From assembly GCF_022539665.2 (NCBI RefSeq), contig NC_081337.1, forward strand, positions 1,898,679 through 1,962,678: a stretch of DNA of 64,000 bases, given 5' to 3'. Origin of the DNA: Daphnia carinata. Lineage: Eukaryota; Arthropoda; Branchiopoda; Diplostraca; Daphniidae. Each line of letters opens with the position of its first letter. Position 1 is the first letter of the stretch. Positions 25,001 through 43,000 of the stretch are shown here, in pieces. Below the pieces are notes generated by a model that saw only the letters and a program-made list of their open reading frames with translations, was not told the DNA's origin and ran no database searches. The translations under genes and the position numbers were made by a program.

Positions 25001-28000
25001 GTTTGAATGTAGATCATAAAACCGATTCTATAACACTATATTCACATTGAATACACGTATATTTGATGCTGTTTGAATGTAGATATTGAAACTCACTGTA
25101 TCACACTATATTCACATTGAATACACGTATATTTGATGCTGTTTGAATGTAGATATTGAAACTCACTGTATCACACTATATTCACATTGAATACACGTAT
25201 ATTTGATGCTGTTTGAATGTAGATCATGAAACTGATTCTATAACACTATATTCACATTGAATACACGTATATTTGATGCTGTTTGAATGTAGATATTGAA
25301 ACTCACTGTATCACACTATATTCACATTGAATACACGTATATTTGATGCTGTTTGAATGTAGATATTGAAACTCACTGTATCACACTATATTCACATTGA
25401 ATACACGTATATTTGATACTGTTTGAATGTAGATCATGAAACTGATTCTATAACACTATATTCACATTGAATACACGTATATTTGATGCTGTTTGAATGT
25501 AGATATTGAAACTCACTGTATCACACTATATTCACATTGAATACACGTATATTTGATGCTGTTTGAATGTAGATATTGAAACTCACTGTATCACACTATA
25601 TTCACATTGAATACACGTATATTTGATACTGTTTGAATGTAGATCATGAAACTGATTCTATAACACTATATTCACATTGAATACACGTATATTTGATGCT
25701 GTTTGAATGTAGATATTGAAACTCACTGTATCACACTATATTCACATTGAATACACGTATATTTGATACTGTTTGAATGTAGATCATGAAACTGATTCTA
25801 TAATACTATATTCACATTGAATACACGTATATTTGATGCTGTTTGAATGTAGATATTGAAACTCACTGTATCACACTATATTCACATTGAATACACGTAT
25901 ATTTGATGCTGTTTGAATGTAGATATTGAAACTCACTGTATCACACTATATTCACATTGAATACACGTATATTTGATGCTGTTTGAATGTAGATCATGAA
26001 ACTTATTCTATAACACTATATTCACATTGAATACACGTATATTTGATGCTGTTTGAATGTAGATATTGAAACTCACTGTATCACACTATATTCACATTGA
26101 ATACACGTATATTTGATGCTGTTTGAATGTAGATATTGAAACTCACTGTATCACACTATATTCACATTGAATACACGTATATTTGATGCTGTTTGAATGT
26201 AGATATTGAAACTCACTGTATCACACTATATTCACATTGAATACACGTATATTTGATACTGTTTGAATGTAGATATTGAAACTGATTCTATAACACTATA
26301 TTCACATTGAATACACGTATATTTGATGCTGTTTGAATGTAGATATTGAAACTCACTGTATCACACTATATTCACATTGAATACACGTATATTTGATGCT
26401 GTTTGAATGTAGATATTGAAACTCACTGTATCACACTATATTCACATTGAATACACGTATATTTGATGCTGTTTGAATGTAGATCATGAAACTGATTCTA
26501 TAACACTATATTCACATTGAATACACGTATATTTGATGCTGTTTGAATGTAGATATTGAAACTCACTGTATCACACTATATTCACATTGAATACACGTAT
26601 ATTTGATGCTGTTTGAATGTAGATATTGAAACTCACTGTATCACACTATATTCACATTGAATACACGTATATTTGATGCTGTTTGAATGTAGATCATGAA
26701 ACTGATTCTATAACACTATATTCACATTGAATACACGTATATTTGATGCTGTTTGAATGTAGATATTGAAACTCATTCTATCACACTATATTCACATTGA
26801 ATACACGTATATTTGATGCTGTTTGAATGTAGATATTGAAACTCATTGTATCACACTATATTCACATTGAATACACGTATATTTGATGCTGTTTGAATGT
26901 AGATATTGAAACTCACTGTATCACACTATATTCACATTGAATACACGTATATTTGATACTGTTTGAATGTAGATCATGAAACTGATTCTATAACACTATA
27001 TTCACATTGAATACACGTATATTTGATGCTGTTTGAATGTAGATATTGAAACTCACTGTATCACACTATATTCACATTGAATACACGTATATTTGATGCT
27101 GTTTGAATGTAGATATTGAAACTCACTGTATCACACTATATTCACATTGAATACACGTATATTTGATGCTGTTTGAATGTAGATATTGAAACTCACTGTA
27201 TCACACTATATTCACATTGAATACACGTATATTTGATGCTGTTTGAATGTAGATATTGAAACTGATTGTATCACACTATATTCACATTGAATACACGTAT
27301 ATTTGATGCTGTTTGAATGTAGATATTGAAACTGATTCTATAACACTATATTCACATTGAATACACGTATATTTGATGCTGTTTGAATGTAGATCATGAA
27401 ACTGATTCTATAACACTATATTCACATTGAATACACGTATATTTGATGCTGTTTGAATGTAGATATTGAAACTCACTGTATCACACTATATTCACATTGA
27501 ATACACGTATATTTGATGCTGTTTGAATGTAGATATTGAAACTGATTGTATAACACTATATTCACATTGAATACACGTATATTTGATGCTGTTTGAATGT
27601 AGATATTGAAACTCACTGTATCACACTATATTCACATTGAATACACGTATATTTGATGCTGTTTGAATGTAGATCATGAAACTGATTCTATAACACTATA
27701 TTCACATTGAATACACGTATATTTGATGCTGTTTGAATGTAGATATTGAAACTGATGTATCACACTATATTCACATTGAATACACGTATATTTGATGCTG
27801 TTTGAATGTAGATATTGAAACTGACTGTATCACACTATATTCACATTGAATACACGTATATTTGATGCTGTTTGAATGTAGATATTGAAACTCACTGTAT
27901 CACACTATATTCACATTGAATACACGTATATTTGATGCTGTTTGAATGTAGATATTGAAACTCACTGTATCACACTATATTCACATTGAATACACGTATA

Positions 28001-31000
28001 TTTGATGCTGTTTGAATGTAGATATTGAAACTCACTGTATCACACTATATTCACATTGAATACACGTATATTTGATGCTGTTTGAATGTAGATATTGAAA
28101 CTCACTGTATCACACTATATTCACATTGAATACACGTATATTTGATGCTGTTTGAATGTAGATAATGAAACTCACTGTATAACACTATATTCACATTGAA
28201 TACACGTATATTTGATGCTGTTTGAATGTAGATATTGAAACTGACTGTATCACACTATATTCACATTGAATACACGTATATTTGATGCTGTTTGAATGTA
28301 GATAACTGATTCTATAACACTATATTCACATTGAATACACGTATATTTGATGCTGTTTGAATGTAGATATTGAAACTCACTGTATCACACTATATTCACA
28401 TTGAATACACGTATATTTGATGCTGTTTGAATGTAGATATTGAAACTCACTGTATCACACTATATTCACATTGAATACACGTATATTTGATACTGTTTGA
28501 ATGTAGATCATGAAACTGATTCTATAACACTATATTCACATTGAATACACGTATATTTGATGCTGTTTGAATGTAGATATTGAAACTCACTGTATCACAC
28601 TATATTCACATTGAATACACGTATATTTGATGCTGTTTGAATGTAGATATTGAAACTCACTGTATCACACTATATTCACATTGAATACACGAACATTTGA
28701 TGCTGTTTGAATGTAGATATTGAAACTCACTGTATCACACTATATTCACATTGAATACACGTATATTTGATACTGTTTGAATGTAGATATTGAAACTGAT
28801 TCTATAACACTATATTCACATTGAATACACGTATATTTGATGCTGTTTGAATGTAGATATTGAAACTCACTGTATCACACTATATTCACATTGAATACAC
28901 GTATATTTGATGCTGTTTGAATGTAGATATTGAAACTCACTGTATCACACTATATTCACATTGAATACACGTATATTTGATGCTGTTTGAATGTAGATAT
29001 TGAAACTCACTGTATCACACTATATTCACATTGAATACACGTATATTTGATGCTGTTTGAATGTAGATATTGAAACTCACTGTATCACACTATATTCACA
29101 TTGAATACACGTATATTTGATGCTGTTTGAATGTAGATATTGAAACTCACTGTATCACACTATATTCACATTGAATACACGTATATTTGATGCTGTTTGA
29201 ATGTAGATATTGAAACTGATTCTATAACACTATATTCACATTGAATACACGTATATTTGATGCTGTTTGAATGTAGATATTGAAACTCACTGTATCACAC
29301 TATATTCACATTGAATACATTTGTATATTTGATACTGTTTGAATGTAGATATTGAAACTCACTGTATCACACTATATTCACATTGAATACACGTATATTT
29401 GATGCTGTTTGAATGTAGATATTGAAACTCACTGTATCACACTATATTCACATTGAATACACGTATATTTGATGCTGTTTGAATGTAAATTGAAACTGAT
29501 TGATATATTTGATGCTGTTTGAATGTAGATCATGAAACTGATTCTATAACACTATATTCACATTGAATACACGTATATTTGATGCTGTTTGAATGTAGAT
29601 ATTGAAACTCACTGTATCACACTATATTCACATTGAATACACGTATATTTGATATGATAATGTTTGAATGTAGATATGAAACTGATTCTATAACACTATA
29701 TTCACATTGAATACACGTATATACTCACTGTATCATCACATTGATATTTGACTGTTTGAATGTAGATATTGAAACTCACTGTATCACACTATATTCACAT
29801 TGAATACACGTATATTTGATGCTGTTTGAATGTAGATATTGAAACTCACTGTATCACACTATATTCACATTGAATACACGTATATTTGATGCTGTTTGAA
29901 TGTAGATATTGAAACTCACTGTATCACACTATATTCACATTGAATACACGTATATTTGATGCTGTTTGAATGTAGATATTGAAACTCACTGTATCACACT
30001 ATATTCACATTGAATACACGTATATTTGATGCTGTTTGAATGTAGATATTGAAACTCACTGTATCACACTATATTCACATTGAATACACGTATATTTGAT
30101 GCTGTTTGAATGTAGATATTGAAACTCACTGTATCACACTATATTCACATTGAATACACGTATATTTGATGCTGTTTGAATGTAGATATTGAAACTCACT
30201 GTATCACACTATATTCACATTGAATACACGTATATTTGATGCTGTTTGAATGTAGATATTGAAACTGATTCTATAACACTATATTCACATTGAATACACG
30301 TATATTTGATGCTGTTTGAATGTAGATATTGAAACTCACTGTATCACACTATATTCACATTGAATACACGTATATTTGATGCTGTTTGAATGTAGATATT
30401 GAAACTACTATAACACTATATTCACATTGAATACATGTATATTTGATGCTGTTTGAATGTAGATATTGAAAACTATTAACACTATATTCACATTGAATAC
30501 ACGTATATTTGATGCTGTTTGAATGTAGATATTGAAACTCACTGTATCACACTATATTCACATTGAATACACGTATATTTGATGCTGTTTGAATGTAGAT
30601 ATTGAAACTCACTGTATCACACTATATTCACATTGAATACACGTATATATTTGATGCTGTTTGAAATGTAGATCATTGAAACTATATTCTGCTGTTTATA
30701 CACTATATTCACATTGAATACACGTATATTTGATGCTGTTTGAATGTAGATATTGAAACTCACTGTATCACACTATATTCACATTGAATACACGTATATT
30801 TGATGCTGTTTGAATGTAGATATTGAAACTCACTGTATCACACTATATATTCACATTGAATACACGTATATTTGATGCTGTTTGAATGTAGATATTGAAA
30901 CTCACATATCACACTATATACATTGAATACACGTATATTTGATGCTGTTTGAATGTAGATATTGAAACTCACTGTATCACACTATATTCACATTGAATAC

Positions 31001-34000
31001 ACGTATATTTGATGCTGTTTGAATGTAGATATTGAAACTGATTGTATAACACTATATTCACATTGAATACACGTATATTTGATGCTGTTTGAATGTAGAT
31101 ATTGAAACTCACTGTATCACACTATATTCACATTGAATACACGTATATTTGATGCTGTTTGAATGTAGATATTGAAACTGATTCTATAACACTATATTCA
31201 CATTGAATACACGTATATTTGATGCTGTTTGAATGTAGATATTGAAACTCACTGTATCACACTATATTCACATTGAATACACGTATATTTGATGCTGTTT
31301 GAATGTAGATATTGAAACTCACTGTATCACACTATATTCACATTGAATACACGTATATTTGATGCTGTTTGAATGTAGATATTGAAACTGATTCTATAAC
31401 ACTATATTCACATTGAATACACGTATATTTGATGCTGTTTGAATGTAGATATTGAAACTCACTGTATATTCACATTGAATATATTCACATTGAATACACG
31501 TATATTTGATACTGTTTGAATGTAGATATTGAAACTCACTGTATCACACTATATTCACATTGAATACACGTATATTTGATGCTGTTTGAATGTAGATATT
31601 GAAACTCACTGTATCACACTATATTCACATTGAATACACGTATATTTGATGCTGTTTGAATGTAGATATTGAAACTCACTGTATCACACTATATTCACAT
31701 TGAATACACGTATATTTGATGCTGTTTGAATGTAGATATTGAAACTCACTGTATCACACTATATTCACATTGAATACACGTATATTTGATGCTGTTTGAA
31801 TGTAGATATGAAACTGATTCTATAACACTATATTCACATTGAATACACGTATATTTGATGCTGTTTGAATGTAGATATTGAAACTCACTGTATCACACTA
31901 TATTCACATTGAATACACGTATATTTGATGCTGTTTGAATGTAGATATTGAAACTCACTGTAAACACTATATTCACATTGAATACACGTATATTTGACTG
32001 TTTATTCACATTGAATACACGTATATTTGATGCTGTTTGAATGTAGATATGAAACTGATGTATAACACTATATTCACATTGAATACACGTATATTTGATG
32101 CTGTTTGAATGTAGATATTGAAACTCATTGTATACACACTATATTCACATTGAATACGTATATTTGATGCTGTTTGAATGTAGATATTGAAACTCACTGT
32201 ATCACACTATATTCACATTGAATACACGTATATTTGATGCTGTTTGAATGTAGATATTGAAACTCACTGTATCACACTATATTCACATTGAATACACGTA
32301 TATTTGATGCTGTTTGAATGTAGATATTGAAACTCACTGTATCACACTATATTCACATTGAATACACGTATATTTGATGCTGTTTGAATGTAGATATTGA
32401 AACTCACTGTATCACACTATATTCACATTGAATACACGTATATTTGATGCTGTTTGAATGTAGATATTGAAACTCACTGTATCACACTATATTCACATTG
32501 AATACACGTATATTTGATGCTGTTTGAATGTTGATATTGAAACTCACTGTATCACACTATATTCACATTGAATACACGTATATTTGATGCTGTTTGAATG
32601 TAGATATTGAAACTGATTCTATAACACTATATTCACATTGAATACACGTATATTTGATGCTGTTTGAATGTAGATATTGAAACTCACTGTATCACACTAT
32701 ATTCACATTGAATACACGTATATTTGATGCTGTTTGAATGTAGATATTGAAACTCACTGTATCACACTATATTCACATTGAATACACGTATATTTGATGC
32801 TGTTTGAATGTAGATATTGAAACTCACTGTATCACACTATATTCACATTGAATACACGTATATTTGATGCTGTTTGAATGTAGATATTGAAACTCACTGT
32901 ATCACACTATATTCACATTGAATACACGTATATTTGATGCTGTTTGAATGTAGATATTGAAACTCACTGTATCACACTATATTCACATTGAATACACGTA
33001 TATTTGATGCTGTTTGAATGTAGTAACACTATATTGAAACTCACTCTATAACACTATATTCACATTGAATACACGTATATTTGATGCTGTTTGAATGTAG
33101 ATATTGAAACTCACTGTATCACACTATATTCACATTGAATACACGTATATTTGATGCTGTTTGAATGTAGATATTGAAACTCACTGTATAACACTATATT
33201 CACACTATATTCACATTGAATACACGTATATTTGATGCTGTTTGAATGTAGATATTGAAACTCACTGTATCACACTATATTCACATTGAATACACGTATA
33301 TTTGATGCTGTTTGAATGTAGATATTGAAACTCACTGTATCACACTATATTCACATTGAATACACGTATATTTGATGCTGTTTGAATGTAGATATTGAAA
33401 CTGATTCTATAACACTATATTCACATTGAATACACGTATATTTGATGCTGTTTGAATGTAGATATTGAAACTCACTGTATCACACTATATTCACATTGAA
33501 TACACGTATATTTGATGCTGTTTGAATGTAGATATTGAAACTCACTGTATCACACTATATTCACATTGAATAACATTGAATATATTTGATGCTGTTTGAA
33601 TGTAGATATTGAAACTCACTGTATCACACTATATTCACATTGAATACACGTATATTTGATGCTGTTTGAATGTAGATATTGAAACTGATTCTATAACACT
33701 ATATTCACATTGAATACACGTATATTTGATGCTGTTTGAATGTAGATATTGAAACTCACTGTATCACACTATATTCACATTGAATACACGTATATTTGAT
33801 GCTGTTTGAATGTAGATATTGAAACTCACTGTATCACACTATATTCACATTGAATACACGTATATTTGATGCTGTTTGAATGTAGATATTGAAACTCACT
33901 GTATCACACTATATTCACATTGAATACACGTATATTTGATGCTGTTTGAATGTAGATATTGAAACTGTATCACTGTATCACACTATATTCACATTGAATA

Positions 34001-37000
34001 CAGATATATTTGATACTGTTTGAATGTAGATCATGAAACTATATATAACACTATATTGAATACACGTATATTTGATGCTGTTTGAATGTAGATATTGAAA
34101 CTCACTGTATCACACTATATTCACATTGACTACACGGATATTTGATGCTGTTTGAATGTAGATCATTAATCTGATTATATAACACTATATTCACATTGAA
34201 TACACGTATATTTGATGCTGTTTGAATGTAGATATTGAAACTCACTGTATCACACTATATTCACATTGAATACACGTATATTTGATGCTGTTTGAATGTA
34301 GATATTGAAACTGATTCTATAACACTATATTCACATTGAATACACGTATATTTGATGCTGTTTGAATGTAGATATTGAAACTCACTGTATCACACTATAT
34401 TCACATTGAATACACGTATATTTGATGCTGTTTGAATGTAGATATGAAACTGATTCTATAACACTATATTCACATTGAATACACGTATATTTGATGCTGT
34501 TTGAATGTAGATATTGAAACTCACTGTATCACACTATATTCACATTGAATACACGTATATTTGATGCTGTTTGAATGTAGATATTGAAACTCACTGTATC
34601 ACACTATATTCACATTGAATACACGTATATTTGATGCTGTTTGAATGTAGATATGAAACTGATTCTATAACACTATATTCACATTGAATACACGTATATT
34701 TGATGCTGTTTGAATGTAGATATTGAAACTCACACTATCACACTATATTCACATTGAATACACGTATATTTGATGCTGTTTGAATGTAGATATTGAAACT
34801 CACTGTATCACACTATATTCACATTGAATACACGTATATTTGATGCTGTTTGAATGTAGATATTGAAACTGATTCTATAACACTATATTCACATTGAATA
34901 CACGTATATTTGATGCTGTTTGAATGTAGATATTGAAACTCACTGTATCACACTATATTCACATTGAATACACGTATATTTGATGCTGTTTGAATGTAGA
35001 TATTGAAACTCACTGTATCACACTATATTCACATTGAATACACGTATATTTGATATATTTGATACTGTTTGAATGTACATATTGAAACTGACTCTATCAC
35101 ACTATATTCACATTGAATACACGTATATTTGATGCTGTTTGAATGTAGATATTGAAACTCACTGTATCACACTATATTCACATTGAATACACGTATATTT
35201 GATGCTGTTTGAATGTAGATATGAAACTGATTCTATAACACTATATTCACATTGAATACACGTATATTTGATGCTGTTTGAATGTAGATATTGAAACTCA
35301 CTGTATCACACTATATTCACATTGAATACACGTATATTTGATGCTGTTTGAATGTAGATATTGAAACTCATTGTATCACACTATATTCACATTGAATACA
35401 CGTATATTTGATGCTGTTTGAATGTAGATATGAAACTGATTCTATAACACTATATTCACATTGAATACACGTATTGTATATTTGATGCTGTTTGAATGTA
35501 GATATTGAAACTCACTGTATCACACTATATTCACATTGAATACACGTATATTTGATGCTGTTTGAATGTAGATCATGAAACTGATTCTATAACTATATAT
35601 TCACATTGAATACACGTATATTTGATGCTGTTTGAATGTAGATATTGAAACTCACTGTATCACACTATATTCACATTGAATACACGTATATTTGATGCTG
35701 TTTGAATGTAGATATTGAAACTCATCACACTATATCACACTATATTCACATTGAATACACGTATATTTGATGCTGTTTGAATGTAGATATTGAAACTCAC
35801 TGTATCACACTATATTCACATTGAATACACGTATATTTGATGCTGTTTGAATGTAGATATTGAAACTCACTGTATCATACTATATTCACATTGAATACAC
35901 GTATATTTGATACTGTTTGAATGTAGATCATGAAACTGATTCTATAACACTATATTCACATTGAATACACGTATATTTGATGCTGTTTGAATGTAGATAT
36001 TGAAACTCACTGTATCACACTATATTCACATTGAATACACGTATATTTGATGCTGTTTGAATGTAGATATTGAAACTCACTGTATCACACTATATTCACA
36101 TTGAATACACGTATATTTGATGCTGTTTGAATGTAGATATTGAAACTCACTGTATCACACTATATTCACATTGAATACACGTATATTTGATGCTGTTTGA
36201 ATGTAGATATTGAAACTGATTCTATAACACTATATTCACATTGAATACACGTATATTTGATGCTGTTTGAATGTAGATATTGAAACTCACTGTATTACAC
36301 TATATTCACATTGAATACACGTATATTTGATGCTGTTTGAATGTAGATGAAACTCACTGTATCACACTATATCACATTGAAACTATTCTATAACACTATA
36401 TTGAATACATTGAATACATATTTGATGCTGTTTGAATGTAGATATTGAAACTCACTGTATCACACTATATTCACATTGAATACACGTATATTTGATGCTG
36501 TTTGAATGTAGATATTGAAACTCACTGTATCACACTATATTCACATTGAATACACGTATATTTGATGCTGTTTGAATGTAGATATTGAAACTCACTGTAT
36601 CACACTATATTCACATTGAATACACGTATATTTGATGCTGTTTGAATGTAGATATTGAAACTCACTGTATCACACTATATTCACATTGAATACACGTATA
36701 TTTGATACTGTTTGAATGTAGATCATGAAACTGATTCTATAACACTATATTCACATTGAATACACGTATATTTGATGCTGTTTGAATGTAGATATTGAAA
36801 CTCACTGTATCACACTATATTCACATTGAATACACGTATATTTGATGCTGTTTGAATGTAGATATTGAAACTGATTCTATAACACTATATTCACATTGAA
36901 TACACGTATATTTGATGCTGTTTGAATGTAGATATTGAAACTCACTGTATCACACTATATTCACATTGAATACACGTATATTTGATGCTGTTTGAATGTA

Positions 37001-40000
37001 GATATTGAAACTCACTGTATCACACTATATTCACATTGAATACACGTATATTTGATGCTGTTTGAATGTAGATATGAAACTGATTCTATAACACTATATT
37101 CACATTGAATACACGTATATTTGATGCTGTTTGAATGTAGATATTGAAACTCACTGTATCACACTATATTCACATTGAATACACGTATATTTGATGCTGT
37201 TTGAATGTAGATATTCTATATCACACTATAACTCATTGTATAACACTATATTCACATTGAATACACGTATATTTGATGCTGTTTGAATGTAGATATTGAA
37301 ACTCACTGTATCACACTATATTCACATTGAATACACGTATATTTGATGCTGTTTGAATGTAGATATTGAAACTCACTGTATCACACTATATTCACATTGA
37401 ATACACGTATATTTGATGCTGTTTGAATGTAGATATTGAAACTGATTCTATCACACTATATTCACATTGAATACACGTATATTTGATGCTGTTTGAATGT
37501 AGATATTGAAACTCACTGTATCACACTATATTCACATTGAATACACGTATATTTGATGCTGTTTGAATGTAGATATTGAAACTCACTGTATCACACTATA
37601 TTCACATTGAATACACGTATATTTGATGCTGTTTGAATGAATATCATGAAACTGATTCTATAACACTATATTCACATTGAATACACGTATATTTGATGCT
37701 GTTTCAATGTAGATAATGAAACTCACTGTATTACTATATTCACATTGAATACACGAATATTTGATGCTGTTTGAATGTAGATATTGAAACTGATTCTATA
37801 ACACTATATTCACATTGAATACACGTATATTTGATGCTGTTTGAATGTAGATATTGAAACTCACTGTATCACACTATATTCACATTGAATACACGTATAT
37901 TTGATGCTGTTTGAATGTAGATATTGAAACTCACTGTATCACACTATATTCACATTGAATACACGTATATATTTGATGCTGTTTGAATGTAGATATTGAA
38001 ACTCACTGTATCACACTATATTCACATTGAATACACGTATATTTGATGCTGTTTGAATGTAGATATGAAACTGATTCTATAACACTATATTCACATTGAA
38101 TACACGTATATTTGATGCTGTTTGAATGTAGATATTGAAACTCACTGTATCACACTATATTCACATTGAATACACGTATATTTGATGCTGTTTGAATGTA
38201 GATATTGAAACTGATTCTATCACACTATATTCACATTGAATACACGTATATTTGATGCTGTTTGAATGTAGATATTGAAACTCACTGTATCACACTATAT
38301 TCACATTGAATACACGTATATTTGATGCTGTTTGAATGTAGATATTGAAACTCACTGTATCACACTATATTCACATTGAATACACGTATATTTGATGCTG
38401 TTTGAATGTAGATCATTGAAACTGATTCTATAACACTATATTCACATTGAATACACGTATATTTGATGCTGTTTGAATGTAGATATTGAAACTCACTGTA
38501 TCACACTATATTCACATTGAATACACGTATATTTGATGCTGTTTGAATGTAGATATTGAAACTGATTCTATAACACTATATTCACATTGAATACACGTAT
38601 ATTTGATGCTGTTTGAATGTAGATATTGAAACTCACTGTATCACACTATATTCACATTGAATACACGTATATTTGATGCTGTTTGAATACACGTATATTT
38701 GATGCTGTTTGAATGTAGATATTGAAACTGATTCTATAACACTATATTCACATTGAATACACGTATATTTGATGCTGTTTGAATGTAGATATTGAAACTG
38801 ATTGTATAACACTATATTCACATTGAATACACGTATATTTGATGCTGTTTGAATGTAGATATTGAAACTCACTGTATCACACTATATTCACATTGAATAC
38901 ACGTATATTTGATGCTGTTTGAATGTAGATATTGAAACTCACTGTATCACACTATATTCACATTGAATACACGTATATTTGATGCTGTTTGAATGTAGAT
39001 ATTGAAACTGATTCTATAACACTATATTCACATTGAATACACGTATATTTGATGCTGTTTGAATGTAGATATTGAAACTCACTGTATCACACTATATTCA
39101 CATTGAATACACGTATATTTGATGCTGTTTGAATGTAGATATTGAAACTGATTCTATAACACTATATTCACATTGAATACACGTACGTATATTTGATGCT
39201 GTTTGAATGTAGATATTGAAACTGATTCTATAACACTATATTCACATTGAATACACGTATATTTGATGCTGTTTGAATGTAGATATTGAAACTCACTATA
39301 TCACACTATATTCACATTGAATACACGTATATTTGATGCTGTTTGAATGTAGATATTGAAACTGATTCTATAACACTATATTCACATTGAATACACGTAT
39401 ATTTGATGCTGTTTGAATGTAGATATTGAAACTCACTGTATCACACTATATTCACATTGAATACACGTATATTTGATGCTGTTTGAATGTAGATATTGAA
39501 ACTGATTCTATAACACTATATTCACATTGAATACACGTATATTTGATGCTGTTTGAATGTAGATATTGAAACTCACTGTATCACACTATATTCACATTGA
39601 ATACACGTATATTTGATGCTGTTTGAATGTAGATATTGAAACTGATTCTATAACACTATATTCACATTGAATACACGTATATTTGATGCTGTTTGAATGT
39701 AGATATTGAAACTCACTGTATCACACTATATTCACATTGAATACACGTATATTTGATGCTGTTTGAATGTAGATATTGAAACTGATTCTATAACACTATA
39801 TTCACATTGAATACACGTATATTTGATGCTGTTTGAATGTAGATATTGAAACTCACTGTATCACACTATATTCACATTGAATACACGTATATTTGATGCT
39901 GTTTGAATGTAGATATTGAAACTGATTCTATAACACTATATTCACATTGAATACACGTATATTTGATGCTGTTTGAATGTAGATATTGAAACTGATTCTA

Positions 40001-43000
40001 TAACACTATATTCACATTGAATACACGTATATTTGATGCTGTTTGAATGTAGATATTGAAACTCACTGTATCACACTATATTCACATTGAATACACGTAT
40101 ATTTGATGCTGTTTGAATGTAGATATTGAAACTGATTCTATAACACTATATTCACATTGAATACACGTATATTTGATGCTGTTTGAATGTAGATATTGAA
40201 ACTGATTCTATAACACTATATTCACATTGAATACACGTATATTTGATGCTGTTTGAATGTAGATATTGAAACTCATGAAACTGATTGTATCACACTATAT
40301 TCACATTGAATACACGTATATTTGATGCTGTTTGAATGTAGATATTGAAACTGATTCTATAACACTATATTCACATTGAATACACGTATATTTGATGCTG
40401 TTTGAATGTAGATATTGAAACTCACTGTATCACACTATATTCACATTGAATACACGTATATTTGATGCTGTTTGAATGTAGATATTGAAACTGATTCTAT
40501 AACACTATATTCACATTGAATACACGTATATTTGATGCTGTTTGAATGTAGATATTGAAACTCACTGTATCACACTATATTCACATTGAATACACGTATA
40601 TTTGATGCTGTTTGAATGTAGATATTGAAACTGATTCTATAACACTATATTCACATTGAATACACGTATATTTGATGCTGTTTGAATGTAGATATTGAAA
40701 CTCACTGTATCACACTATATTCACATTGAATACACGTATATTTGATGCTGTTTGAATGTAGATATTGAAACTGATTCTATAACACTATATTCACATTGAA
40801 TACACGTATATTTGATGCTGTTTGAATGTAGATATTGAAACTCATTGTATCACACTATATTCACATTGAATACACGTATATTTGATGCTGTTTGAATGTA
40901 GATATTGAAACTCACTGTATCACACTATATTCACATTGAATACACGTATATTTGATGCTGTTTGAATGTAGATATTGAAACTCACTGTATCACACTATAT
41001 TCACATTGAATACACGTATATTTGATGCTGTTTGAATGTAGATATTGAAACTGATTCTATAACACTATATTCACATTGAATACACGTATATTTGATGCTG
41101 TTTGAATGTAGATATTGAAACTCACTGTATCACACTATATTCACATTGAATACACGTATATTTGATGCTGTTTGAATGTAGATAATGAAACTCACTCTAT
41201 AACACTATATTCACATTGAATACACGTATATTTGATGCTGTTTGAATGTAGATATTGAAACTGATTCTATAACACTATATTCACATTGAATACACGTATA
41301 TTTGATGCTGTTTGAATGTAGATATTGAAACTCACTGTATCACACTATATTCACATTGAATACACGTATATTTGATGCTGTTTGAATGTAGATATTGAAA
41401 CTGATTCTATAACACTATATTCACATTGAATACACGTATATTTGATGCTGTTTGAATGTAGATATTGAAACTGATTGTATAACACTATATTCACATTGAA
41501 TACACGTATATTTGATGCTGTTTGAATGTAGATATTGAAACTCACTGTATCACACTATATTCACATTGAATACACGTATATTTGATGCTGTTTGAATGTA
41601 GATATGAAACTGATTCTATAACACTATATTCACATTGAATACACGTATATTTGATGCTGTTTGAATGTAGATATTGAAACTCACTGTATCACACTATATA
41701 TTCACATTGAATACACGTATATTTGATGCTGTTTGAATGTAGATATTGAAACTGATTCTATAACACTATATTCACATTGAATACACGTATATTTGATGCT
41801 GTTTGAATGTAGATATTGAAACTCACTGTATCACACTATATTCACATTGAATACACGTATATTTGATGCTGTTTGAATGTAGATATTGAAACTGATTCTA
41901 TAACACTATATTCACATTGAATACACGTATATTTGATGCTGTTTGAATGTAGATATTGAAACTCACTGTATCACACTATATTCACATTGAATACACGTAT
42001 ATTTGATGCTGTTTGAATGTAGATATTGAAACTGATTCTATAACACTATATTCACATTGAATACACGTATATTTGATGCTGTTTGAATGTAGATATTGAA
42101 ACTCACTGTATCACACTATATTCACATTGAATACACGTATATTTGATGCTGTTTGAATGTAGATATTGAAACTGATTCTATAACACTATATTCACATTGA
42201 ATACACGTATATTTGATGCTGTTTGAATGTAGATATTGAAACTCACTGTATCACACTATATTCACATTGAATACACGTATATTTGATGCTGTTTGAATGT
42301 AGATATTGAAACTGATTCTATAACACTATATTCACATTGAATACACGTATATTTGATGCTGTTTGAATGTAGATATTGAAACTCACTGTATCACACTATA
42401 TTCACATTGAATACACGTATATTTGATGCTGTTTGAATGTAGATATTGAAACTGATTCTATAACACTATATTCACATTGAATACACGTATATTTGATGCT
42501 GTTTGAATGTAGATATTGAAACTCACTGTATCACACTATATTCACATTGAATACACGTATATTTGATGCTGTTTGAATGTAGATATTGAAACTCATTGTA
42601 TCACACTATATTCACATTGAATACACGTATATTTGATGCTGTTTGAATGTAGATATTGAAACTCACTGTATCACACTATATTCACATTGAATACACGTAT
42701 ATTTGATGCTGTTTGAATGTAGATATTGAAACTCATATCTATAACACTATATTCACATTGAATACACGTATATTTGATGCTGTTTGAATGTAGATATTGA
42801 AACTCATTGTATCACACTATATTCACATTGAATACACGTATATTTGGTGCTGTTATAATATAGATATTGAAACTCACTGTATAACACTATATTCACATTG
42901 AATACACGTATATTTGATGCTGTTTGAATGTAGATATTGAAACTCACTGTATCACACTATATTCACATTGAATACACGTATATTTGATGCTGTTTGAATG